Source: Verrucomicrobiota bacterium
Lineage (GTDB): Bacteria; Verrucomicrobiota; Verrucomicrobiia; Opitutales; Opitutaceae
Assembly (NCBI GenBank): GCA_023433275.1
Contig: JAEZDN010000021.1
Location: 124,001 to 188,000 of the forward strand
Length of the DNA: 64,000 bases
Reading direction: 5' to 3'
This document shows positions 45,334 to 53,559 of the stretch, piece after piece (the first letter of the stretch is position 1; every line of letters starts with the position of its first letter). The notes under the pieces are model-generated. The model did not search any database. It was given only the letters and a program-made list of their open reading frames with translations, and was not told the DNA's origin. Made by a program: the position numbers and the translations under genes.

Positions 45334-46374
45334 ATGCCCTCCATCATGCGCGCCATCGTGAAGCCCGCCCCGGGCCCCGGTCTGGTCATGACCGATGTCC
45401 CCGTGCCCCGCCCGGGCCTCAACGATGTGCTGATCAAGATCCGGAAAACCTCCATCTGTGGCACCGACGTCCACATCAACAAGTGGGATGCCTGGGCCGC
45501 CCGCACCATCAAGCCGCCGCTGGTGATCGGCCACGAATACGTCGGCAGCGTCGAGGACGTTGGCGATGGCGTCACCGGTTTTTCCAAGGGCCAGCTCGTC
45601 ACCGGCGAGGGACACATCGTCTGCGGCCACTGCCGCAACTGCCTCGCGGGCCGCCGCCACCTCTGCCCCAACACCATCGGCGTGGGCGTGAACCGCGACG
45701 GCGCCTTCGCCGAGTACGTTTCCATCCCCGCCACGAATGTCTGGAAAATCCCCGCCGGCCTGAACACCGACGTGGTCTCCTGCTTCGACCCGCTCGGCAA
45801 CGCCGTCCACACCACTCTCTCCTTCGACATGGTCGGGGAGGACGTCCTCATCACCGGCGCCGGCCCCATCGGTTGCATGGCCATCGCCGTGGCCCAGCAC
45901 GCCGGCGCCCGCCACATTGTGATTACCGACATCAACGACAGCCGTCTCGAACTTGCCAAGAAACTCGGCCCGATCCGCGCCGTGAACGTGGCTCGCGAGA
46001 ACCTTTCCGAGGTCTGGCACAACGAACTCGGGATGACCGAGGGCTTCGACATCGGTCTGGAAATGTCCGGTAACCCGTCCGCGCTGAACCAGATGATCGA
46101 CAACATGGTCATGGGTGGACGCATCGCCCTGCTCGGCGTTCATCCCGGCGAAGCCACGGTCGATTGGAACAAGATCGTTTTCAAAATGCTTCACCTGAAA
46201 GGCATCTACGGCCGCGAGATGTTCGAGACCTGGTACAAGATGACCGCCCTCGTGCAGGGCGGCATGGACATCACTCCTGTCATCACCCACCGGCTGCCCG
46301 TGGCCGAATTCCAACAAGGCTTCGAACTCATGGGCTCCGGCCGCTCCGGCAAAATCATCCTGAACTGGGAATAA
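45334..46374 (+). CDS. tdh: L-threonine 3-dehydrogenase
   Basis: 346 aa, zinc medium-chain dehydrogenase. Catalytic zinc ligands C42 (SICGTDVHI) and H67/E68 (IGHEYVG), structural zinc cysteines C97, C100, C103 and C111 (VCGHCRNCLAGRRHLC), and Rossmann motif ITGAGPIGCMA are intact. The ICGTDVHINKWD and KGIYGREMFETWYKM segments are specific for threonine dehydrogenase. It oxidises threonine to 2-amino-3-ketobutyrate, which the kbl product (48055) cleaves with CoA to glycine and acetyl-CoA. Unusually, tdh and kbl are separated here by two minus-strand genes. Confidence 0.95.
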   Translation: MPSIMRAIVKPAPGPGLVMTDVPVPRPGLNDVLIKIRKTSICGTDVHINKWDAWAARTIKPPLVIGHEYVGSVEDVGDGVTGFSKGQLVTGEGHIVCGHCRNCLAGRRHLCPNTIGVGVNRDGAFAEYVSIPATNVWKIPAGLNTDVVSCFDPLGNAVHTTLSFDMVGEDVLITGAGPIGCMAIAVAQHAGARHIVITDINDSRLELAKKLGPIRAVNVARENLSEVWHNELGMTEGFDIGLEMSGNPSALNQMIDNMVMGGRIALLGVHPGEATVDWNKIVFKMLHLKGIYGREMFETWYKMTALVQGGMDITPVITHRLPVAEFQQGFELMGSGRSGKIILNWE

Positions 46375-46412
46375 GGGTCCCCTGAATTGTAGGAGCCTCC
46401 TCGGGGCCGGGC

Positions 46413-46487
46413 TGTGGGCGGGGTGCCCTCACCCCGCGGCTGTGTAGCGGTTGCGATGCCTCGCGGGGTGAGGGCACCCCGCCCACA
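46413..46487. repeat. 26-bp perfect inverted repeat of two hairpins
   Basis: The arms 46413-46438 and 46462-46487 are exact reverse complements over 26 bases, and each arm is itself an 8-4-8 hairpin (GCGGGGTG-CCCT-CACCCCGC at 46418-46437; GCGGGGTG-AGGG-CACCCCGC at 46463-46482). The element lies between the convergent tdh and DUF3307-like genes and could terminate transcription from both sides. Confidence 0.85.
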
Positions 46488-46524
46488 TTTGGAGCGACTC
46501 AATTCATCCAGTATCGAAATCAGG

Positions 46525-47277
46525 TCAGGCTGCCAGCAACCACCTGACCACCCCGCCGGTCAGCAGCGCCAGGCACGCCGACAACAACGTCCCGATCAGC
46601 ACATACTCCGCAAACGCCCGGTCATCCAGTGCCTTGAAGCGCGTGAACGCCTTCGCCGCCAAAACGAAACCGATCGCGCCGTACTGCCCCTGCAGCACGA
46701 ACGCATAAAGCAATATGCGCTCGAGGATGCCGATCACCCGGCCGCGATTGAACTCACCGACGTCCACCACCCCGCCACCCGCCGGCATCGAACGCGGTTT
46801 CAAATCCAGCGAGTCAAACACCGCCCGGATCACGAGATTCGCTTCATTGGCGGAAATCAACAGGCCGAAAAGCACGAGTTGAAACCCGACGCTCCCTCCC
46901 AGCGCCAGGCCCGAGGCCAGCGTGGTCCACGACTCCAACGCCGCCAGCCAGGCGCTCAGGTGCGGCCGAAATCCCAAGCCCAGCCGCGGCGAGAACACCA
47001 CGCTCCACACCGTCAGCCCAACCAACCCGAGCACAAGGCGGGCAAAATCCCGGCGACCACCCCGCCGCTCCAGGCCAAAACCAATTCCATTCAACCCCAC
47101 CACGGCTACCGCCGCGACCACCCACGTCGCACTGAAGGGATAAAGGACACCCAATGCTCCCAGTTCGATCACGGACTTGAGCAACCACATCCTCCCCTCG
47201 ACCGCATGGTCGCGAAACAGGATGACCAGCCGCGTCGCCAGCCAGAGATTCGCGAAGACCAGAAAGACGGTGCTCAT
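46525..47277 (-). CDS. DUF3307-like membrane protein paired with SatD
   Basis: 250 aa with about six membrane helices. The C-terminal third (GILERILLYAFVLQGQYGAIGF, VLAAKAFTRFKALDD, AFAEYVLIGTLLSACLALL) matches my memory of the C-terminus of DUF3307 proteins, which commonly sit next to SatD; the N-terminal half is less conserved. The start overlaps the satD stop by 4 bases (47274-47277), so the two are translationally coupled and probably work together in the membrane. In Streptococcus the sat operon is linked to acid tolerance and secretion, but the molecular role is not known. Confidence 0.75.
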   Translation of the reverse strand: MSTVFLVFANLWLATRLVILFRDHAVEGRMWLLKSVIELGALGVLYPFSATWVVAAVAVVGLNGIGFGLERRGGRRDFARLVLGLVGLTVWSVVFSPRLGLGFRPHLSAWLAALESWTTLASGLALGGSVGFQLVLFGLLISANEANLVIRAVFDSLDLKPRSMPAGGGVVDVGEFNRGRVIGILERILLYAFVLQGQYGAIGFVLAAKAFTRFKALDDRAFAEYVLIGTLLSACLALLTGGVVRWLLAA

Positions 47278-47921
47278 TGCTTTTTCAGTTCCTGGTTCAG
47301 GAACCGCGTGATTTCATCGCACGACTCCTTGATCTCGTCCAGCGCGGCCGCGTTGATGTTTTTATACACCGCGACCCTGCTGATTTTCAGCTCCTCCTCG
47401 AGCTCAGCGACGGTTCGCCCGGTCAGCAGTCCACTCAGGATGTGCCAGCGGTTCCTCCCCCAACTGCCCGTCTTGTGACTCACCAGGTTGAGCAGATGAT
47501 TAATCAGCCTCCAGGGATCGAAGACGGACTCGATCCCCGAATCATCCCCCTGGATCCTGAGGCGGAATTCGGTTTTCTTAAGCCCGATGATCCCTTCGCG
47601 CGCCCGGTGAAAAGCCGGTCCGTCCATGCCGAGCGCCTGCTTCGGGTTGATCGCCGTGCTCAGCTCACCCAAACCAACGGCAAACCGCACCTCCACCGGA
47701 TGAACCTCCCGCAGGATCGCAAACAGGTCGACAAACAGCCGGTCGGCCTGGCGGTACACCGCCTGAAATTCATCCCCCAGCGTGATGGTGTACGGGGACA
47801 CCAGGGCTGCATTGCGCTGGCTCGCTCGCTTCAGGACATCCGCCAGCTGCGATTGGAACTCCTTGCGCCCCTTCACCCTTTTGGAGTCCACCACGTCACC
47901 AATGACGGCCAGGTATTTCAT
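47274..47921 (-). CDS. satD: SatD family protein with C-terminal HTH
   Basis: 215 aa. It starts MKYLAVIGDVVDSKRVKGR, the SatD family opening, with SPYTITLGDEFQAVY and RFAVGLGELSTAI. The C-terminal part (GLLTGRTVAELEEELKISRVAVYKNI) reads as a helix-turn-helix, suggesting DNA binding. A nearly perfect promoter (TTGACA-16-TAACAA on the minus strand) lies directly upstream, with a palindromic operator between its two boxes. Autoregulation through that operator is a reasonable inference. The predicted transcript start is only a few bases from the ATG, so the mRNA may be nearly leaderless. Confidence 0.8.
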   Translation of the reverse strand: MKYLAVIGDVVDSKRVKGRKEFQSQLADVLKRASQRNAALVSPYTITLGDEFQAVYRQADRLFVDLFAILREVHPVEVRFAVGLGELSTAINPKQALGMDGPAFHRAREGIIGLKKTEFRLRIQGDDSGIESVFDPWRLINHLLNLVSHKTGSWGRNRWHILSGLLTGRTVAELEEELKISRVAVYKNINAAALDEIKESCDEITRFLNQELKKQ

Positions 47922-47931
47922 GCCCTTAGTT

Positions 47932-48007
47932 GTTAACCGTTCCGGTTAACTTGTCAATTAGTTAACCGTTCCGGTTCTTTTCTGTATTTTCAACCGATTC
48001 GGTTAAA
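47932..48007. promoter_or_regulatory. Three-site AACCGNNNCGGTT operator array
   Basis: Three palindromic sites lie between divergent satD and kbl: GTTAACCG-TTC-CGGTTAAC (47932-47950, perfect 8-bp arms), GTTAACCG-TTC-CGGTTCTT (47961-47979) and CAACCG-ATT-CGGTTAAA (47991-48007). Centres are about 29 and 28 bases apart, on roughly the same helical face drift. The first lies between a TTGACA (minus, 47957-47952) and TAACAA (47935-47930). The array probably binds one dimeric repressor cooperatively; the SatD HTH is the nearest candidate. Confidence 0.7.
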
Positions 48008-48054
48008 CAAGACCACCGCTTGCGACTCCGTCCGATTTCCCAACCCTTCCACCC

Positions 48055-49245
48055 ATGAACCCCCTTTTCACCGAGCATCTGAAGCGAACCCTCGGGGAGA
48101 TCGACGCCGCCGGACTCACCAAACGTGAGCGCATCATCACCACCCATCAGACCGCGCACATCGCCGTGGCGACTGGGCAGAGGGTCCTGAATCTCTGCGC
48201 CAACAACTACCTTGGCCTTGCCGATGACCCCGACCTGATCGCCGCCGCCCACCAGGCCCTCGACCGCTGGGGCTATGGCCTGGCCTCCGTCCGCTTCATC
48301 TGCGGCACCCAGGAAATCCACAAGGATCTCGAGGCCGCGCTCGCCCGCTTCCTCGGCACCGACGACACCATCCTCTACTCCTCCTGCTTCGACGCCAACG
48401 GCGGCCTGTTTGAAACGCTGCTCGGCGCCGAGGACGCCGTCATCTCCGACGAACTCAACCACGCCTCGATCATCGACGGCATCCGGCTCTGCAAGGCGCA
48501 GCGTTACCGCTACAAAAACAACGATCTCGCCGACCTCGAGGCGAAGCTGAGGGAAGCCGACGCCGCCCACGCCCGCTTCAAGCTCATCGCCACCGACGGC
48601 GTGTTCTCCATGGACGGCACGATCGCGAATCTCCGCGGCATCTGCGATCTCGCGGACAAATACCACGCCATCGTCATGGTCGACGATAGCCACGCCGCCG
48701 GTTTCATGGGCGCAACCGGGCGCGGCACCCATGAGCACTGCGGCGTGATGGGCCGCGTCGACATCTTCACCGGCACGCTCGGCAAGGCCTTGGGTGGCGC
48801 CAGCGGTGGCTATACCTCAGGCCGCAAGGAAATCATCGACCTGCTCCGCCAGCGCTCCCGGCCGTACCTTTTCTCCAACACCATCCCGCCCGTCGTCGCC
48901 GGTTCCACGCTCAAGTGCCTCGAGATGCTGACCGCCTCCACCGCGCTGCGCGACAAGCTCCATGACAACACCCGGTTCTATCGCGAAGGCCTCATCAAAG
49001 CCGGCCTGACCATCCGGCCCGGCACCCATCCCATCGTGCCCATCATGCTCGGCGACGCCGTGCTCGCGCAAAAAGTATCCGCCCGCCTCCTCGAGCTCGG
49101 TATCTACGCCGTGGGCTTCTTCTTCCCCGTGGTGGCCCAAGGCCAGGCCCGCATCCGCACCCAGGTCTCGGCCGCGCACTCCCGCGAAGACCTCGCCTTT
49201 GCCATTAACACCTTCGCCCAGATCAAACAGGAGTTTGCCTTGTAG
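48055..49245 (+). CDS. kbl: 2-amino-3-ketobutyrate CoA ligase (glycine C-acetyltransferase)
   Basis: 396 aa, alpha-oxoamine synthase family. The PLP lysine is K244 in TGTLGKALGGASGG, and LCANNYLGLADDP, SVRFICGTQEIHKDLE, LYSSCFDANGG and MVDDSHAAGFMGATGRGT match Kbl closely rather than BioF or HemA. It splits 2-amino-3-ketobutyrate with CoA to glycine and acetyl-CoA, completing threonine breakdown begun by Tdh. It is divergent from satD; the intervening operator array could regulate it too. cdd follows 80 bases downstream on the same strand. Confidence 0.95.
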   Translation: MNPLFTEHLKRTLGEIDAAGLTKRERIITTHQTAHIAVATGQRVLNLCANNYLGLADDPDLIAAAHQALDRWGYGLASVRFICGTQEIHKDLEAALARFLGTDDTILYSSCFDANGGLFETLLGAEDAVISDELNHASIIDGIRLCKAQRYRYKNNDLADLEAKLREADAAHARFKLIATDGVFSMDGTIANLRGICDLADKYHAIVMVDDSHAAGFMGATGRGTHEHCGVMGRVDIFTGTLGKALGGASGGYTSGRKEIIDLLRQRSRPYLFSNTIPPVVAGSTLKCLEMLTASTALRDKLHDNTRFYREGLIKAGLTIRPGTHPIVPIMLGDAVLAQKVSARLLELGIYAVGFFFPVVAQGQARIRTQVSAAHSREDLAFAINTFAQIKQEFAL

Positions 49246-49325
49246 GAGGCTGCTGGCAGGCGGTATTAAATTCTCGCCGCCGCAGCCATCACCCCGATTC
49301 CCCACCAGCAGCTCCACCCCCTTTA

Positions 49326-49730
49326 ATGCCAACCGCCGCCCAACTGAAGCAACTGAAGGCCGCCGCCAAAACCGCCGCCGGCCGCGCGTATGCGCCCTAC
49401 TCCCGATTTCACGTCGGCGCCGCCGTGCTGACCGAATCGGGAAAAATCTTCTCCGGTTGCAACGTGGAGAACGCGTCGTACGGCCTCTGCAACTGCGCTG
49501 AGCGCTCGGCGATCTTCAACGCCGTTTCCGCCGGCGAGCGAAAATTCCAATGCGTGGTCGTCTACACGCCGACAAAAACCGCCACCGCTCCCTGCGGCGC
49601 CTGCCGTCAAGTGATCTACGAGTTTGGTCCGACAATCCGCGTCGTCTCCTTCTGCGACGGTCCCGAGCGCATCGACCGCACCATCCATTCCCTCCTCCCC
49701 GCCGCCTTCGGCCCCCACGATTTGGAGTAA
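49326..49730 (+). CDS. cdd: Cytidine deaminase
   Basis: 134 aa, homotetrameric-type cytidine deaminase. Zinc ligands and catalytic acid: C57-A-E59-R-S (CAERSAIF) and C90, C93 (PCGACRQ); substrate region FHVGAAVL and SGCNVENASYG. It converts cytidine and deoxycytidine to uridine for salvage. It follows kbl with an 80-base gap, and no functional link between them is obvious. No Shine-Dalgarno is visible. Confidence 0.94.
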   Translation: MPTAAQLKQLKAAAKTAAGRAYAPYSRFHVGAAVLTESGKIFSGCNVENASYGLCNCAERSAIFNAVSAGERKFQCVVVYTPTKTATAPCGACRQVIYEFGPTIRVVSFCDGPERIDRTIHSLLPAAFGPHDLE

Positions 49731-49772
49731 CCGGTCGGGCGGGATCCCTGAGTCCCCTCTTACCCATACCTT

Positions 49773-49830
49773 GTAGGGTCGGCGCTTGCGCCGACCTTAG
49801 GCACGGGGTCGCCGCAAGCGACGCCCCCCA
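49773..49830. repeat. Paired hairpin repeat downstream of cdd
   Basis: GGTCGGCG-CTTG-CGCCGACC (49777-49796) is an exact 8-4-8 hairpin inside TTGTAGGGTCGGCGC. It is followed by the imperfect partner GGGGTCGCCGCAAGCGACGCCCC (from 49804), whose CAAG-type centre is complementary to CTTG. It lies between convergent cdd and the hydrolase gene. Confidence 0.7.
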
Positions 49831-49863
49831 GCCATCAGGCCGGATCAGCGATCCATCCGCCAA

Positions 49864-50652
49864 TCACAACGAGTCGGTGAACTTCCGGAGCTCCTCCGCG
49901 TAACGCGGGCCCGTGAAATCGGCCAGCCCGGCGTGCGGACCGCCCTCGACAAAGAGGCTCACTTTGCGCGAGGTGACCGCTCCGTGGAGCGCCTGACCAT
50001 GCCAGAAGGGAACCGTGCCATCGGCCGTGCCATGAATCACCATCACCGGGCAACGGAGCCCCGCCATCTTCCCCAGATTGGCAAACTTGTCCCCCGGGAA
50101 CACCGGCACCCGCGTCATCACGCGATAGGCGCTGACAAACGCGCCCTGCAAAATCAAGCCCGCCACCGGTCGCTGCCGCGCCAGCTCCACCGCGGGTCCG
50201 CCGCCGAGCGAATAGCCAAACGCCACGATGCGATCCGCGGGCACGCGTAGCTGCGTGCGCAGATGATCGTACGCCAACAACGTGTCGGAATATAAATTCT
50301 CTTCACTAGGCGTGCCGGCGCTCAGCCCATAACGGCGATAATCAAAGGCGAACACGGCATACCCCATCTCCACCAGTCCCGGGATATACTCATCCAAGCT
50401 GCCCAGATCCTCATAGTTGCCATGCAGGTAGAGCAGCGTGTGCTTGGCGGAAGGATTGGGCCAATGGCGCGCCGCCAGTACCGTTCCATCCGGCGCCGTG
50501 AGCCGGATGATCTCCGGCCCCGGCGCGTACTTCAGCGGCGGTCGCGGGAAAATCATGTCGAGCGACAAATAATGCGCTCCCACCGCGCACACGCCATAAA
50601 GCGCGGCCAACAGTATCAACACCCGACCAAGGCTGGGAATGATATCGGACAT
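49864..50652 (-). CDS. Alpha/beta hydrolase with membrane anchor
   Basis: 262 aa. A N-terminal hydrophobic segment (VLILLAALYGVCAVGA) suggests a membrane anchor or uncleaved signal. The fold follows: LLYLHGNYEDLG (oxyanion strand), FGYSLGGGPAVELA with the nucleophile Ser in GYSLGG, VIHGTADGTVP carrying the acidic residue, and GGPHAGL with the His. This resembles serine aminopeptidase/YfhR/BEM46-like hydrolases. The substrate is unknown. It stands alone, flanked by repeats on both sides. Confidence 0.82.
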   Translation of the reverse strand: MSDIIPSLGRVLILLAALYGVCAVGAHYLSLDMIFPRPPLKYAPGPEIIRLTAPDGTVLAARHWPNPSAKHTLLYLHGNYEDLGSLDEYIPGLVEMGYAVFAFDYRRYGLSAGTPSEENLYSDTLLAYDHLRTQLRVPADRIVAFGYSLGGGPAVELARQRPVAGLILQGAFVSAYRVMTRVPVFPGDKFANLGKMAGLRCPVMVIHGTADGTVPFWHGQALHGAVTSRKVSLFVEGGPHAGLADFTGPRYAEELRKFTDSL

Positions 50653-50962
50653 TTTCAGCAGGTCATCGCCGAGACCAGACGCAACCGCTGGGCGGTGGTC
50701 TGCGGAGAGGAGACGAGCGTTCGAGCATACAAAATACCCCTGCCATCGTCATCATCCTGAGCCGTGCGGAGGATCCAAGGAAAAGGACCAACGGGCGCCG
50801 CCCCCGTGAATCCTTGGCTGCACTCAGGAAGACGATAGCGAGGGTTAGAGGTATTTTCCATGCGGATTCGGCCTCGGGGGCCAGGACGTGTCCGGTTCAT
50901 CAGCCTCGTCGCGAAGTATCCGTCACCACGCATATCCGGATTCTGAACCGTGCAAGGCACGC
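50653..50962. repeat. Inverted-repeat element of the CATCCTGAG/GGATCC family
   Basis: 310 bases without a gene. The left part CAAAATACCCCTGCCATCGTCATCATCCTGAGCC...GAGGATCCAAGG (from about 50729 to 50780) pairs imperfectly with the right part near 50808-50865 (GAATCCTTGGCTGCACTCAGGAAGACGATAGCGAGGG...GGTATTTTCC), making a roughly 140-base inverted repeat, MITE-like in form. Copies of the left half occur singly at 43151, 43969 and 44036. Confidence 0.6.
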
Positions 50963-52276
50963 CTACTTTTGAGCCAGCAGGCGTTGAACCGCGGCAAGCA
51001 CGTCCGCCCGCGGCACCTCGCTCTCACTGCGATCGCCGAGATTGCGAATTTTCACCACGCCCTTCGCCAGTTCATCTCCGCCGTAAATCAGGGCAAGCTT
51101 CGCGCCCGATTCCGACGCCGCCTTGAACTGCTTGCCGAAGGCCAGTTCCTTGAAGGGATATTCCACGCGAAGTCCCGCCGCGCGCAGCGTCTGGATGTCC
51201 CCGAATGCCGCCGCGCGCTCCGGCTCGCCGCCGATCACCACGTAAACATCCGGCGAGTTGACATACGCGTGGGCCAGACCGCGCTGTTCGAGCAACAGGC
51301 CGGTCGTCACGTCGCCAATGGCAAAACCCACGGCGGGCAGGTCCGGTCCGCCCAGCTTCTTCACCAAATCATTGTAACGCCCGCCTCCCGCCAGGGCGCG
51401 CAAATCGCCCTTGCGGTCAAACGCCTCGAACACGAATCCGGTGTAGTAAGCCAATCCGCGCACGACGCCGAGGTCCACGGCAATGAAATCAGCCAGCCCC
51501 ATCGCGCCCACGCCACCGAGGACCTTGCGCCAATCCGCGAGCCGGCCCGATATTTTTTCGGACGTGAACGGCGCGAGCGCCGCTTCCAGCTCGACCAATC
51601 CCTTGATCTTCAGAAATCCGAGAATCTTCTCCTTCTTCTCTTCCGCCAGCACCCCGTGCGCCTCGGTGTAACCCTTGAACGCATCGTCACCCATCTTCTC
51701 GTAACGATCCACCGCACTGAGGATCCCGCGCGTTTGCGCCTCATCGAACCCAAGCGCCTCCAGATAGAAGAACCACAGGTTCCGATCGCTCAGCCGCACA
51801 TAAAAATCGTCCTTCGTCAGCCCGAACCCCGCCAGGCACTGGATGAGCAAGGCGATCAGCTCGATCTCCGCCTCCGGGCCCGCCTCGCCAAAAATGTCGG
51901 CATTGAACTGGTTAAAGGCGCGCAACCGCCCCTTCTGCGCCCGCTCATAGCGGTAAAACTCCGCGATGCTGAACCACTTGATCGGCCTTTTCAGCGCATT
52001 GGCATTCGCGCCCACCATCCGGCAAACCGTGGGCGTCATCTCCGGACGCAATGAAACCTCCCGACCGCCCTTGTCCGTGAAACTGAACAACTGCCCCTCG
52101 ATCTCGTCGCCCGATTTCGTCGTGTACAGCTCCAGCGGCTCCAACACCGGGGCATCGTACTCCTGGAACCCAAACGACGTCGCGGCCTGACGCCAGCCCC
52201 GGAAGATGTGCTGACGACGGGAAAAATCCCCCGGGTAGAAGTCCCGGAAGCCAGGAAGCGACTGAAAGCCGGCCAT
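50963..52276 (-). CDS. hisS: Histidyl-tRNA synthetase
   Basis: 437 aa class II synthetase. It begins MAGFQSLPGFRDFYPGDF, with motif 2 ERAQKGRLRAFNQFNADIFG, histidine-A motif VVRGLAYYTGFVFEAF, GGGRYNDLVKKLGG and motif 3 AVGFAIGDVTTGLLL, then an anticodon-binding C-terminal domain (VYVVIGG, LIYGGDEL, VVKIRNL). It charges tRNA-His. The IHF-like gene lies 15 bases upstream on the same strand, so both may share a transcript. Confidence 0.95.
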   Translation of the reverse strand: MAGFQSLPGFRDFYPGDFSRRQHIFRGWRQAATSFGFQEYDAPVLEPLELYTTKSGDEIEGQLFSFTDKGGREVSLRPEMTPTVCRMVGANANALKRPIKWFSIAEFYRYERAQKGRLRAFNQFNADIFGEAGPEAEIELIALLIQCLAGFGLTKDDFYVRLSDRNLWFFYLEALGFDEAQTRGILSAVDRYEKMGDDAFKGYTEAHGVLAEEKKEKILGFLKIKGLVELEAALAPFTSEKISGRLADWRKVLGGVGAMGLADFIAVDLGVVRGLAYYTGFVFEAFDRKGDLRALAGGGRYNDLVKKLGGPDLPAVGFAIGDVTTGLLLEQRGLAHAYVNSPDVYVVIGGEPERAAAFGDIQTLRAAGLRVEYPFKELAFGKQFKAASESGAKLALIYGGDELAKGVVKIRNLGDRSESEVPRADVLAAVQRLLAQK

Positions 52277-52291
52277 GCCTGACGGCGGCGC

Positions 52292-52633
52292 TTAGTCAGC
52301 CGAAGCCGGCGGCGGCGGATTCGATTTCAGTTTCTCGAGACTCAACGCCTTGATCTTCTGCTTCAAAATCTTGCCGGACTTGAACTTCACCACCGCGCGC
52401 TCGGGAATCACGACTTCCGTTTCCGGCTTGTTCGGATTGCGGCCAACCCGGGCCTTTCGGACCTGCACCTCGAGCACGCCAAAGTTGCGGAGCTCGACAT
52501 TCCGGCCGGCAGCCAGCGCATCCATCACGATATCAAGGGTCATCTGGACCGTGTCTTGAATTTGTTTCTGCGGAAACCCGGTCTTCTCGTAGATTTCCAG
52601 GACGATCTCACGTTTGGTCAGGTTTGTGGACAT
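52292..52633 (-). CDS. IHF/HU-family DNA-binding protein
   Basis: 113 aa. It starts TKREIVLEIYEKTGFPQKQIQDTV and continues NVELRNFGVLEVQVRKARVGRNPNKPETEV, where RNP at the arm tip is the intercalating motif of HU/IHF proteins, and VVKFKSGKILKQKI closes the fold. A C-terminal extension (SLEKLKSNPPPPASAD) is longer than in E. coli IHF (about 95-100 aa). It probably bends DNA and acts as a nucleoid-associated protein. The ATG at 52633 diverges from ubiE. Confidence 0.9.
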   Translation of the reverse strand: MSTNLTKREIVLEIYEKTGFPQKQIQDTVQMTLDIVMDALAAGRNVELRNFGVLEVQVRKARVGRNPNKPETEVVIPERAVVKFKSGKILKQKIKALSLEKLKSNPPPPASAD

Positions 52634-52739
52634 GGCTTGGCGGGGGTTTAAAATGATTCCGTGGAGCTTTCTGGCCCAAATAATTCACCAGCCAGTGCTT
52701 GCGTCAATCGCAAAGCCGCACAAAGCCTTGCCACCCGCC

Positions 52740-53435
52740 ATGCCCGATCCCACGGCCGTCAACTCCATGTTTGCGCGCATCGCGCGCCGCTACGATGTGG
52801 CCAATCACCTCCTGAGCGGCGGCATCGATTTCTGGTGGCGCCAAACCCTCGTCCGCGCCGTCCGCGACTCCGGAGCCCAAACCATCCTCGACCTCGCCAC
52901 CGGCAGTGGCGATGTGGCATTCGCCCTCGCCGATGGGCTCGCCCCGGGCACGCAGTTGACCGGCATGGACTTCTGTCAACCCATGCTGGACGAGGCACTG
53001 GCAAAACGAGGGCGCCAGACCCGCTGGGCCCACATCGAATTCAAACAGGGCGACGGTCTGGCCCTCCCCTTGCCTGACCAAAGCTTTGATGCCGTCACCA
53101 TCGCCTTCGGCCTGCGCAACATGGCCGACCGCCACCGCGCGTTGTCGGAAATGCGCCGCGTCCTCCGCCCCGGCGGGCGCCTCTTCGTCCTCGAGTTTTC
53201 CCAGCCGTATTTCTGGTTCCGACCCTTCTACTACGGTTACCTGAAATACATCCTTCCCGCCGTGGCGGGTATCGTCACCGGGGATCGCTCCGCCTACGAA
53301 TACTTGTGCGGCTCGATCGAACAGTTCCCGGGGCGCGCCGCCATGAGCAGCGAGATCCGCCAGGCGGGTTTCGCCACCGTCAAGGCCACGCCGCTCACGT
53401 GCGGCATCGTCGCCCTGCACGAAGCGATGGCCTGA
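52740..53435 (+). CDS. ubiE: Ubiquinone/menaquinone C-methyltransferase
   Basis: 231 aa SAM-dependent methyltransferase of the UbiE/MenG family. Marks are MFARIARRYDVANHLLSGGIDFWWR, motif I LDLATGSGDVAFAL, DAVTIAFGLRNMADRHRAL and VLEFSQPYFWFRPFYYGYLKYILPAVAG. It methylates demethylmenaquinone in the last step of menaquinone synthesis. With menE and menC also in the window and no ubiquinone gene visible, a MenG role is favoured. The ATG at 52740 (MPDPTAVNSMF) is chosen over upstream in-frame ATGs that reach into the IHF-like gene. Confidence 0.9.
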   Translation: MPDPTAVNSMFARIARRYDVANHLLSGGIDFWWRQTLVRAVRDSGAQTILDLATGSGDVAFALADGLAPGTQLTGMDFCQPMLDEALAKRGRQTRWAHIEFKQGDGLALPLPDQSFDAVTIAFGLRNMADRHRALSEMRRVLRPGGRLFVLEFSQPYFWFRPFYYGYLKYILPAVAGIVTGDRSAYEYLCGSIEQFPGRAAMSSEIRQAGFATVKATPLTCGIVALHEAMA

Positions 53436-53472
53436 ACATAAGGGATTCACCGATCCGCCCGCTCTCCCCACG

Positions 53473-53540
53473 GTGGGGGCCGAGCTTGCTCGGTCCTCTT
53501 CTCGATCGCGGCGCGCGTACAAGGGCGAGCAAGCTCGCCC
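53473..53540. repeat. Paired hairpin repeat between ubiE and IscA-type gene
   Basis: The left unit GGGGGCCGAGCTTGCTCGGTCCT (from 53473) and the right unit GGGCGAG-CAAG-CTCGCCC (53523-53540, 7-bp stem) face each other; the left centre is CTTG and the right is its complement CAAG. It is the same type of two-part element as at 49773, and sits between convergent genes. Confidence 0.7.
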
Positions 53541-53559
53541 CGCCGTCGGATTCACCGAC

